Of a stretch of 64,000 bases of DNA, positions 33,681 to 41,748 are shown piece after piece (position 1 is the first letter of the stretch; each line of letters begins with the position of its first letter). Location: positions 186,001 through 250,000 of the forward strand of contig NZ_JAMOKG010000004.1 of assembly GCF_023656565.1 (NCBI RefSeq), read 5' to 3'. Both the position numbers and the translations under genes were made by a program. Origin of the DNA: Flavobacterium tyrosinilyticum (GTDB lineage: Bacteria > Bacteroidota > Bacteroidia > Flavobacteriales > Flavobacteriaceae). The notes below the pieces were generated by a model, which ran no database searches, was not told where the DNA came from, and saw only the letters and a list, made by a program, of their open reading frames with translations.

Positions 33681-34388
33681 TTACTGAGCACACTCAGAAT
33701 AAGTAACAGCGTGTCTTGATAAATCTGTCCATTTTGGATCTGCTGCAGATGCAGTGATTAATTTGTCACATCCGCTCCACAACGTTGCAAATTCTTTTTT
33801 GTATTCTTTTTTCTTTAATAAAAATGCAGGTGCATCTTTTTTAGCAACATAGTAAGATTTAGCATCTCCACCTACAAATTTAATACCTCCAACTCCTAAA
33901 GAAGTAGTTTCTTTTGCATGTGGATCACAGTATATTTTAAATTCTTTACTAAATGCAGGGTTTAAAAGTTGCATTAATAATTTTGATTTTTTCTTTTTGA
34001 TTTGCACATCAGCAGTTTCAAAATATGCGTAACCTTCCTTTAAGTACTCTTGGTTCAGTTTATCATCGTTCCATTTTTGAAAATCTGTACCAAAATCAAT
34101 TTTTTTAGTCAAATTATCAAGCCCACTAGGTGGCAAGTACATAAATTTAATATCTTCTGGTTTTAATTTGTGCTTTTTTCCAGCAGCGTCTTGTAATTTA
34201 ATAAATTCAATTAACCCTTTGTCTCTATCAATATCACGAATAGTTCCGCTAATTTCTGTTCCGTCTGCTAGCGTAATGTAAGCTGTTTTACTGTGCGAAA
34301 ATCCATAAGATGGGTTAATTAAATCTTGAGCTTTTGTTGCTGTAAATGCAAAAAGAAGCATCATTAAAAGTAAAGGTTTTTTAATCAT
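33681..34388 (-). CDS. Secreted protein of unknown function
   Basis: A 235-residue protein with a signal peptide (MIKKPLLLMMLLFAFTATKAQ). The N-terminal half has a beta-like segment, KTAYITLADGTEISGTIRDIDRDKGLIEFIKLQDAAGKKHKLKPEDIKFMYLP, of the kind seen in small barrel-like domains. The second half is Lys-rich and contains three Cys. No family was recognised. It is bracketed by two identical terminators and has no operon partner. It could be a surface or periplasmic accessory factor. Confidence 0.75.
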   Translation of the reverse strand: MIKKPLLLMMLLFAFTATKAQDLINPSYGFSHSKTAYITLADGTEISGTIRDIDRDKGLIEFIKLQDAAGKKHKLKPEDIKFMYLPPSGLDNLTKKIDFGTDFQKWNDDKLNQEYLKEGYAYFETADVQIKKKKSKLLMQLLNPAFSKEFKIYCDPHAKETTSLGVGGIKFVGGDAKSYYVAKKDAPAFLLKKKEYKKEFATLWSGCDKLITASAADPKWTDLSRHAVTYSECAQ

Positions 34389-34590
34389 TTGTTTTTGGGT
34401 TTAAATTTTGCCTACTCTCACGATTTTCGGCTTCCTCGTATTTATTTTATAATATCGTAAGCCGATTTTTCTTCTTTGTTTATTGGCACTTTTAGCTGTA
34501 AAATAACCAATTATTTCCTCCTGTAAACATACTTATAAAAACAACATACACAAATCTCGTTAATACTTATTTACACGAAAATTCATTTAA

Positions 34591-34628
34591 AAAAAATCCG
34601 GAAGTTTTTAAAGCTTCCGGATTTTTTT
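34591..34628 (-). terminator. Terminator of the susCD operon (second identical copy)
   Basis: Same 38 bases as 33629-33666: ATCCGGAAG / CTTCCGGAT stem with flanking A and T runs, 16 bp after the susD-like stop on the minus strand. Confidence 0.85.
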
Positions 34629-34643
34629 ATTTTTTAATTTTTA

Positions 34644-36083
34644 TTATAATGGATTTTGCACAATTAATGGATTGGCATCAATTTCTGCTTGTGGAATCTG
34701 AAAAATAAATTTATTGTCTCCAACTGGAATATTAAATTTACCAAATGCAGTATGATTAGATCCTACATAATCCCTTCTAAGAGCTACCCCTAAACGTTTC
34801 ATATCAAACCAGGCGTAGCCTTCTCCCCATAATTCAATTCGTTTCTGAAGAATTATTTCGTTTATCAAGTCATTTCCAGTATTTGTTGACAATATATATG
34901 CTGGATCCCTAGTAACTGTTATATCATATAAAGTTTTCCTAGCCAATGCTTCGTTTCCTGATCGTGCGTAAGCTTCAGCTTCTATGTAATACATTGATGC
35001 TGCTCTTAAATAAATATAGTCCCCCGCATCGATTGTTGGATCAATAAATTTTAAATTAGCGTAAGCAGGCAATGATGGGTATGTGGAATTACCTATTGGA
35101 GACACAAATGCATTTCTCCTAAAATCGGTATTAGGAATTAAATCATATAGGCTTTTGTCGATATTTTTATAAATACCTAAACCTCCCGCATATCCAGATT
35201 CATTAGTATTATCAAAATGAGAGAAAAAACTTGCCACAAAAGTACTTTGTGCAGATGTTATTGATGCTCCCCACATTGTATCTTTATTACTAACATCATA
35301 AAAACCTTGCATCCATTCGTTCTCTGTTAACAATGGATAATTCTGTCTAGCAGTATTTGCTAAAACAGCTGCTTCAGAGTATTTACCCATTTCCAGATAA
35401 ACATCGGCTAAAAATGCTTGAGCAACAGATTGATCAACTGCGTTATTGTTTTTACGCTTAAATCCCTGAAGTAATTCAACCGATTCATTTAAATCAGCTT
35501 GAATCTGTGCATACACTTCAGCCACTTTAGACCTTGCTTTACCTTCAAAAACAACTTCAGTATAAAGAGGAACACATAATTTATTTTCATTGCCAATATA
35601 AGTTGGTCCGTACATACGTGCCAACATAAAATAAAAATAACCTCTTAAAGCTAATGCTTGTCCTCTAATTGCTTTTAACTTATCATCTGTAACTTCTTCT
35701 GGAATTCCCGCCAATACGACATTTGTAGTTTTAATTTGTGGATAATATGTACTCCATGCTAGTCGCGACCTATTATTAGTTTGCTGTCTTGCTTGATAAT
35801 TATAAAAATTACTGTACCAGCTTGATTTTGTCATAAGCATGTCATTACTCATTAAATCTGTAGCGGTTAAAATAGATTTGTGTCCATAATCTTCATGATT
35901 ATTTATAGATAAGCCATAGGATCTTAAAGCAGAATAAATTCCGTTTACAATTGCCTCATTTGCTTCTGCTGAAGAGGCTAATTGCTCATCATTAATAGTA
36001 GATTCTGGTGTCGTGTCAAGAAAATCGCTTTCGCAACTTGTAAAAATCAACAACGACAATGATAATATTATTATTTTTTTCAT
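34644..36083 (-). CDS. SusD/RagB family nutrient-binding outer-membrane lipoprotein
   Basis: A 479-residue surface lipoprotein with lipobox FTSC (Cys 17) and the typical next segment ESDFLDTTPES. It has the helical TPR-like scaffold of SusD proteins (AIRGQALALRGYFYFMLARMYGP, QSVAQAFLADVYLEMGKYSEA) and ends with ILQKRIELWGEGYAWFDMKRLG and FQIPQAEIDANPLI. It forms the lid of a pedal-bin transporter with the SusC homologue encoded 4 bp upstream. No glycoside hydrolase, peptidase or regulator is adjacent, so the substrate (glycan or peptide) is not predictable. Confidence 0.95.
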   Translation of the reverse strand: MKKIIILSLSLLIFTSCESDFLDTTPESTINDEQLASSAEANEAIVNGIYSALRSYGLSINNHEDYGHKSILTATDLMSNDMLMTKSSWYSNFYNYQARQQTNNRSRLAWSTYYPQIKTTNVVLAGIPEEVTDDKLKAIRGQALALRGYFYFMLARMYGPTYIGNENKLCVPLYTEVVFEGKARSKVAEVYAQIQADLNESVELLQGFKRKNNNAVDQSVAQAFLADVYLEMGKYSEAAVLANTARQNYPLLTENEWMQGFYDVSNKDTMWGASITSAQSTFVASFFSHFDNTNESGYAGGLGIYKNIDKSLYDLIPNTDFRRNAFVSPIGNSTYPSLPAYANLKFIDPTIDAGDYIYLRAASMYYIEAEAYARSGNEALARKTLYDITVTRDPAYILSTNTGNDLINEIILQKRIELWGEGYAWFDMKRLGVALRRDYVGSNHTAFGKFNIPVGDNKFIFQIPQAEIDANPLIVQNPL

Positions 36084-36087
36084 GTTT

Positions 36088-39000
36088 TTAAAAATTTACA
36101 GTTAAACCAAACGATACAGATTTCATAACACCGTATACATTTAGAGATTGTCCGTTGTTAGTTCGTGCACCTAAATTGTTCAATCTAGGATCCATCCCTT
36201 TTCTTTCTGACCACAAAGCTAAATTTGACCCCATCAAACTAAATTTTGTTGATTGAATTCCAAGATCTGAAAGCTGACTATTTTTAAAATCATATGATAG
36301 TGAAACATCTTGTAAACTGATATAGTTAGATTTTATCAAGAAATAATCTGATGTTGCCATTTGAAGAGTTGAAACATGATCAATTCTTGGAATATCAGAA
36401 TTTGGATTGTCAATCGACCACGCTTTGTTTACATCTTTATGATAGTTTTGTCCAATATTATCTGAACCTGAATACATCGATGTTTGATAGAGGCCATCAT
36501 ACAAATATCCTCCGAACTGGTATGCAAAACTTCCTTGTAATGTGATATTTTTATATCTTACCATAGTTCCAAATCCTCCATAAACATCAGGATTCGCATC
36601 TTTTTTACTTAAGTATTGTGTTGCATTTCCATAAACATTAGTAGTTACTTTACCTACTACATTTCCAGAAGTGTCTTTCTGATCCATATACCATAAAGCG
36701 TCTCCATTAGTTTTATCTACACCTGCAAATTCTCTCATATAATAAGAATATGCTGGTGCCCCAACTTCGAATCTAAAAATACCATTTGTAAATGGACTAG
36801 GCAATGCGGTAACTTTGTTTTTGTAATGTGTTGCATTGGCCCAAATATTAAAATCAACAGTGTCAGATTTTAATATATCAAGACCTAAGTTGACTTCTAT
36901 CCCTTTATTTGACATATCTCCAATATTCTCAGTGATAAAAGACACTCCTGTAGATGGCGAATTAGGACGGTTATAAATTAAATCACTTACATTTCTTTCA
37001 AAATATTCAGCTTCAATGTTTAACCTATTAAATAACTGAATATCAAATCCAATATTTAAGTTCTTAGATTTCTCCCATTTAATATCTTTGTTTCCTTGAT
37101 AAACTGTTAGAATACTTGCGTTTCCGTCAGCATCAGGTACAATTTCGTATTGAGTCTGGTACGCATAATAATTTCTTGAACTTCCGAAATAAGAGCGGTG
37201 ACTTATTTGTGATGTTGAAGGATAATAAATATTATCATTTCCTTGTTCTCCATAACTCCCTTTAATTCTTAAATCGGTAATCGTTTTAGACTTAGGAAAA
37301 AACGATTCTTTTGCAACAGACCAGGCTCCTCCAAATCCGTAGAAATTACCCCATCTATTCTCAGGAGAAAAGACAGATGAACCATCTCTTCTAAAACTAC
37401 CATTTATGAAGTACTTACTTTTGTAGTTGTAATTAAATTTAGAAAAATAACCTTCAACTTTATACAGATCATTATACCCGTCAAAATAGCTATACACTGT
37501 TGCATTGCTTACAATAGTTAAATCAGGTATTACAATATTATTTTTTTGTCCAGCTAACATTTTTGATGTAAAATCAGATGACTCATGACCTACTAAAATA
37601 TCTAAACTATGATTTCCAAATGTTTTTTTCCAAGATAATAATTGTTGATTCGTTATGGTATAATCAGTTTTTGTGGCTGTTCCAATTCTACCATTAACCC
37701 CGATTGCATCTCCTCCAAGTCCAGTGGCTGTATTTAAATAATAACCTGATAATAGGTCATAACCTAAATTATATCTAAAATTAAAATCTTTTAAGAAATC
37801 TATAGAAACATAGCCTCGAGCTCCAAATTTATTTTCTTCATTTAAATTTGTATTCAACAAAGTAGTTGCGTAAGGGTTAAGATTGGAACCATAAGGTCTA
37901 TCACCAGATTTATTAAATTCATAAGCTTTTGTACCATCCGCATTCATAATAAAGCTCCCGTTATTATCTCTTTGCCAAATTGTATAAATAGGTGCAATAT
38001 TTCTTGACCAGTAAAATAAATTACTATAAGTAGTAGATGAAACTTGCGATATTGGTGCATTTTGATCTGAATTTGCATAATTTAAATTGGCACCAACTTT
38101 AACTTTACTATTTACTGTATAATCTAAATTTGCTCTAACAGTTGTACGTTTAAAATTAGAGTTAATAGTATATCCATTGTCTGCAAGATATCCTACAGAT
38201 AAATAAGTATTAAGCTTCTCGGTACTCCCTGAAAGACTAAGATAATGTTCTGTTCTTAACGCATCTCTAAATAAATTTTTAGCCCAATTATCATGGTATA
38301 ATAATTTAGCATTTGAGTTAATTTCTCCAGTAACAGGATCTATTACTTGATTGTCTGGAACATTGTAATTATTATATCCTAAAGAGTAAGTATCTCCATT
38401 AATCAAATTTTGAGTTGCTGTCACTGATGCATTTGCAGATGTTTGGCCTTGATAAATTAATCCATTTCTAATTCTATTATAAATAGCTTTATAATATTCT
38501 CCCGGATCAGTAATCATATCATATTCTGGAACTGCTCTCGAATTAACTCCAATTTTAGTTTCATAAGTTACATTCAACTGTCCTTTTTTACCTTTCTTGG
38601 TTGTAATAATAATTACTCCATTAGCTCCTCTGCTTCCATAAAGAGCATTTGACGACGCATCTTTTAAAAAACTAATAGATTCAATATCTTGAGAAGCAAT
38701 TGCATTAATATCTCCATTATATGGTATACCATCAACTACGTATAATGGCTCATTAGATGATGAAATAGAGCCAATACCTCTAAATCTTACTTGAGGCTTA
38801 TCTCCTGGTTGTCCAGAATTAGCAGCGATTTGAACACCAGCCACTTTTCCGCTTAGAGATTGAACTGCATTTGAAGATTGAGTATTTTCTAACTGTTTGG
38901 AATCAATTTTGGTCACGGCTCCTGTAATTTCTTGTTTCTTTTGTGTCCCATAAGCCACCTGAACCACAACTTCTTCTAATTGTTCACCACCTTCCTGCAT

Positions 39001-39279
39001 TTTAATATTTACAGAAGATGAATTTCCAACGGTAACCGACTGATCTTTCATCCCCATGTAAGAAAAAACCAGAACATCTCCTGTTTTTGCTTTAATCTTG
39101 TATTTTCCATCAAAATCGGTTTGAACTCCATTGCTAGTTCCTTTTACCACAACATTCGCACCTGGAATTGGTCCGCTGCCATCTGATACAATTCCTGAAA
39201 TTGTTTTTTCCTGCGCAAAAAACAATTGAGCAGTCAACAAAAACACAAGAATTGCAAATCCTTTAAATTTTCTTTTCAT
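36088..39279 (-). CDS. SusC/RagA family TonB-linked outer-membrane transporter
   Basis: A 1063-residue transporter. After the signal peptide it has a carboxypeptidase-regulatory-like domain (KTISGIVSDGSGPIPGANVVVKGTSNGVQTDFDGKYKI). The TonB box region EEVVVQVAYGTQKKQEITGAVT and a plug domain with LYVVDGIPYNGDI and YGSRGANGVIIITTKKGKKG follow. The long beta barrel ends FGLTVNF. It pairs with the SusD-like lipoprotein 4 bp downstream. A hairpin-plus-T-run lies about 118-141 bp upstream of the start, within the probable leader. Confidence 0.95.
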   Translation of the reverse strand: MKRKFKGFAILVFLLTAQLFFAQEKTISGIVSDGSGPIPGANVVVKGTSNGVQTDFDGKYKIKAKTGDVLVFSYMGMKDQSVTVGNSSSVNIKMQEGGEQLEEVVVQVAYGTQKKQEITGAVTKIDSKQLENTQSSNAVQSLSGKVAGVQIAANSGQPGDKPQVRFRGIGSISSSNEPLYVVDGIPYNGDINAIASQDIESISFLKDASSNALYGSRGANGVIIITTKKGKKGQLNVTYETKIGVNSRAVPEYDMITDPGEYYKAIYNRIRNGLIYQGQTSANASVTATQNLINGDTYSLGYNNYNVPDNQVIDPVTGEINSNAKLLYHDNWAKNLFRDALRTEHYLSLSGSTEKLNTYLSVGYLADNGYTINSNFKRTTVRANLDYTVNSKVKVGANLNYANSDQNAPISQVSSTTYSNLFYWSRNIAPIYTIWQRDNNGSFIMNADGTKAYEFNKSGDRPYGSNLNPYATTLLNTNLNEENKFGARGYVSIDFLKDFNFRYNLGYDLLSGYYLNTATGLGGDAIGVNGRIGTATKTDYTITNQQLLSWKKTFGNHSLDILVGHESSDFTSKMLAGQKNNIVIPDLTIVSNATVYSYFDGYNDLYKVEGYFSKFNYNYKSKYFINGSFRRDGSSVFSPENRWGNFYGFGGAWSVAKESFFPKSKTITDLRIKGSYGEQGNDNIYYPSTSQISHRSYFGSSRNYYAYQTQYEIVPDADGNASILTVYQGNKDIKWEKSKNLNIGFDIQLFNRLNIEAEYFERNVSDLIYNRPNSPSTGVSFITENIGDMSNKGIEVNLGLDILKSDTVDFNIWANATHYKNKVTALPSPFTNGIFRFEVGAPAYSYYMREFAGVDKTNGDALWYMDQKDTSGNVVGKVTTNVYGNATQYLSKKDANPDVYGGFGTMVRYKNITLQGSFAYQFGGYLYDGLYQTSMYSGSDNIGQNYHKDVNKAWSIDNPNSDIPRIDHVSTLQMATSDYFLIKSNYISLQDVSLSYDFKNSQLSDLGIQSTKFSLMGSNLALWSERKGMDPRLNNLGARTNNGQSLNVYGVMKSVSFGLTVNF

Positions 39280-39389
39280 TATAGTTTGTTTGAATTAAGG
39301 GGCGCAACTTATAAAATTAAATTAATTTTAACAAGATTTTACACTTATTTAACATCAATAAATATAATAATAAACTTACAAATACTTAA

Positions 39390-39420
39390 AACAAAAAAAC
39401 CATCTATTATTAGATGGTTT
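39390..39420 (-). terminator. Terminator-like hairpin in the susC leader
   Basis: AAACCATCTA and TAGATGGTTT pair with a 4-base loop; on the minus strand seven T follow. It lies between the argS terminator and susC, so it may attenuate susC or end an unannotated short RNA. Confidence 0.55.
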
Positions 39421-39585
39421 TAATCCTTTATCATTTATACTAAAGCTTACTAATTCAAAATAGTTAAAAAACGAATATTAGGAGATATCTTAATGACTAT
39501 GCAATTAAATACTGTGAAATATGATGCAAAACTAATATAGAATCAAACTGCAAATATTACCGGATAAGCCAAAAAAGCAATAAAA

Positions 39586-39615
39586 AAAGCCAATAGTTCG
39601 AAAACTATTGGCTTT
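39586..39615 (-). terminator. Terminator of argS
   Basis: AAAGCCAATAGTT and AACTATTGGCTTT form a 13-bp stem with a 4-base loop, followed by T residues on the minus strand. Confidence 0.85.
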
Positions 39616-39637
39616 AAAATTTCTTAGGCTTTAATTC

Positions 39638-41416
39638 TTACATTCTCTCTGGAACTTCAATTCCTAATAACTGGAATGCAGATTTGATTACCTCTGCAAC
39701 CTTTTGAGAAAGCTGCACTCTGAATATTTTTTTAGTTAAATCAACTTCTCCTAAAATATGTACTGATTGGTAAAAAGAGTTATATTCTTTTACCAAATCA
39801 TAAGTATAATTGGCAATTAATGCTGGACTATGATTTTGAGCCGCATTCTGAATTACTTCTGGAAAAAGTTCGATTTGTTTTACCAATTCTTTCTCTTTTT
39901 CATGCAATTCTTCGATTTCAATTTTCGCAGAGAAATCAAAATCGGCTTTACGGATTATGGACTGAATTCTCGCGTAAGTATATTGAATAAACGGACCTGT
40001 ATTTCCAGCAAAATCGACAGATTCTTCTGGGTTAAACAAGATACGTTTTTTAGGATCTACTTTTAAAATGTAATATTTTAAAGCTCCCAATCCAATTGTT
40101 TTATACAGTATTGCTTTTTCTTCGGCAGAATAGCTATCCAATTTCCCTAAATCTTCTGCGATTTGTTTGGCTGTATCGGTCATATCTTGCATCAAATCAT
40201 CAGCATCGACAACTGTTCCTTCACGGCTTTTCATTTTTCCAGATGGCAAATCTACCATTCCGTATGATAAGTGATATAAACTTGAAGCCCAGTCAAAACC
40301 TAATTTCTGTAAGATTAAGAATAATACTTTAAAGTGATAATCTTGTTCATTTCCTACAGTGTAAACCATTCCTCCAACATCTGGCATGTCTTTAACACGC
40401 TGGATTGCAGTCCCGATATCTTGGGTCATATAAACCGCTGTTCCATCAGAACGTAAAACAATTTTTCTGTCAAGACCTTCGTCTGTCAAATCAATCCAAA
40501 CAGAACCATCTGGATCTTTTTCGAAAACGCCCTTATCCAAACCTACCTGAACAACATCTTTTCCTAATAAATAAGTATTGCTTTCGTAGTAATATTTATC
40601 AAAATTAACTCCAAGATTACTGTAAGTTGTTGCGAAACCTTCATAAACCCATTCGTTCATTTTTTTCCAAAGCTCAATCACTTTTTCGTCACCAGCTTCC
40701 CATTTCTTAAGCATATCTTGCGCTTCGATAATAATTGGCGCTTGTTTTTTGGCTTCTTCTTCCGTTTTACCAGTTTCTATTAAACCGTTAATTTCATTTT
40801 TGTAAGCTTTATCAAACTCAACGTAGTATTTACCAACTAATTTGTCCCCTTTTAAACCAGATGCTTCAGGCGTTTCTCCGTTTCCGAATTTCTCCCAAGC
40901 CAGCATTGATTTACAAATATGAATTCCTCTATCGTTGATAATTTGAGTTTTATACACTTTTTTACCAGAAGCTTTTAAAATCTCTGCAACAGAATATCCT
41001 AACAAATTGTTACGAACGTGTCCTAAGTGCAAAGGTTTATTAGTGTTTGGAGAAGAATATTCTACCATAATTGCCTTCTCTGCCGGATTTGGAGCTACAA
41101 AACCAAACTGTTTTTGATCTTTTATTCCGTTAAAGAAATTCACATAATAACTGTCTGAGATAACAATATTCAAGAAACCAGAAACTACATTAAAGCGAGC
41201 AACCTCAGAAACATTCTCAACAAGATAATTTCCAATTTTATTTCCCAATTCAGCCGGATTACTTTTAATCACTTTTAGCAAAGGGAAAATTACCATTGTA
41301 ATATCTCCTTCAAACTCTTTTCTAGTAGTTTGAAACTCGATTTTATCAACAGTAACATCAAATAATGCTTGTATTGCTTTTTGTATAGAAGGTGTAAGAA
41401 TTTGTGATAATGACAT
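39638..41416 (-). CDS. argS: Arginine--tRNA ligase
   Basis: A 592-residue class I aminoacyl-tRNA synthetase that charges tRNA-Arg. The HIGH-type motif appears as PNTNKPLHLGHVRNN. The second signature is GKMKSREGT, and the class-specific YTYARIQSI is present. The C-terminal DALR anticodon-binding domain ends with the common QLLGIEVPERM. A -7 box (TATCTTTG on the minus strand, 41438-41445) lies 22 bp upstream. Confidence 0.97.
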   Translation of the reverse strand: MSLSQILTPSIQKAIQALFDVTVDKIEFQTTRKEFEGDITMVIFPLLKVIKSNPAELGNKIGNYLVENVSEVARFNVVSGFLNIVISDSYYVNFFNGIKDQKQFGFVAPNPAEKAIMVEYSSPNTNKPLHLGHVRNNLLGYSVAEILKASGKKVYKTQIINDRGIHICKSMLAWEKFGNGETPEASGLKGDKLVGKYYVEFDKAYKNEINGLIETGKTEEEAKKQAPIIIEAQDMLKKWEAGDEKVIELWKKMNEWVYEGFATTYSNLGVNFDKYYYESNTYLLGKDVVQVGLDKGVFEKDPDGSVWIDLTDEGLDRKIVLRSDGTAVYMTQDIGTAIQRVKDMPDVGGMVYTVGNEQDYHFKVLFLILQKLGFDWASSLYHLSYGMVDLPSGKMKSREGTVVDADDLMQDMTDTAKQIAEDLGKLDSYSAEEKAILYKTIGLGALKYYILKVDPKKRILFNPEESVDFAGNTGPFIQYTYARIQSIIRKADFDFSAKIEIEELHEKEKELVKQIELFPEVIQNAAQNHSPALIANYTYDLVKEYNSFYQSVHILGEVDLTKKIFRVQLSQKVAEVIKSAFQLLGIEVPERM

Positions 41417-41748
41417 GTAAACTTATTTTAAAGTGAGCAAAGATACTGCTTATTCATCAATTAGAGAAAATCAAAAACATATTAAATTCAGAAAAAGAAT
41501 TTCAATTTGACAAAAAAGCACATTTTTTAATTGTTAAAATTATCAAAAAATCAAAACCGTAATCTCTTACAAAACAGCCAACGAGAAAAAAAACACACTT
41601 TTTTATTTAATTTCTTGTAACATATCAACTGTAAAAGAGTCTTAATAGAGACTCTAATTTTTTAAGGTCAAGAAAAAGAAAAAAAGAAAAAACTAACAAA
41701 ACGAAATCATCATCATCAATCAAATCAAAAATAATCAGTAAAAAAATC
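41417..41748. other. Intergenic region between argS and the TonB-type barrel gene
   Basis: It contains the argS -7 box (41438-41445, minus strand) and, in the leader of the barrel gene, a hairpin AGAGTC / GACTCT (41636-41641 / 41650-41655) followed by TTTTTT. The rest is AT-rich with no recognised gene. Confidence 0.45.
41438..41445 (-). promoter_or_regulatory. -7 promoter box for argS
   Basis: TATCTTTG on the minus strand, 22 bp before the argS start. Confidence 0.55.

Larger units (their letters stand above)
39280..39637. other. Intergenic region upstream of susC
   Basis: A 358-bp AT-rich gap. It holds a minus-strand terminator-like hairpin at 39397-39420 and the argS terminator at 39586-39615. 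A plus-strand 15-codon frame at 39493-39540, preceded by AGGAGA, is too short to support as a gene. No perfect TAnnTTTG box was seen for susC. Confidence 0.45.

Noticed and set aside
39493-39540. 15-codon plus-strand frame preceded by AGGAGA upstream of susC
   Set aside because: Too short, no similarity evidence, and Shine-Dalgarno sequences are not typical in this genome.
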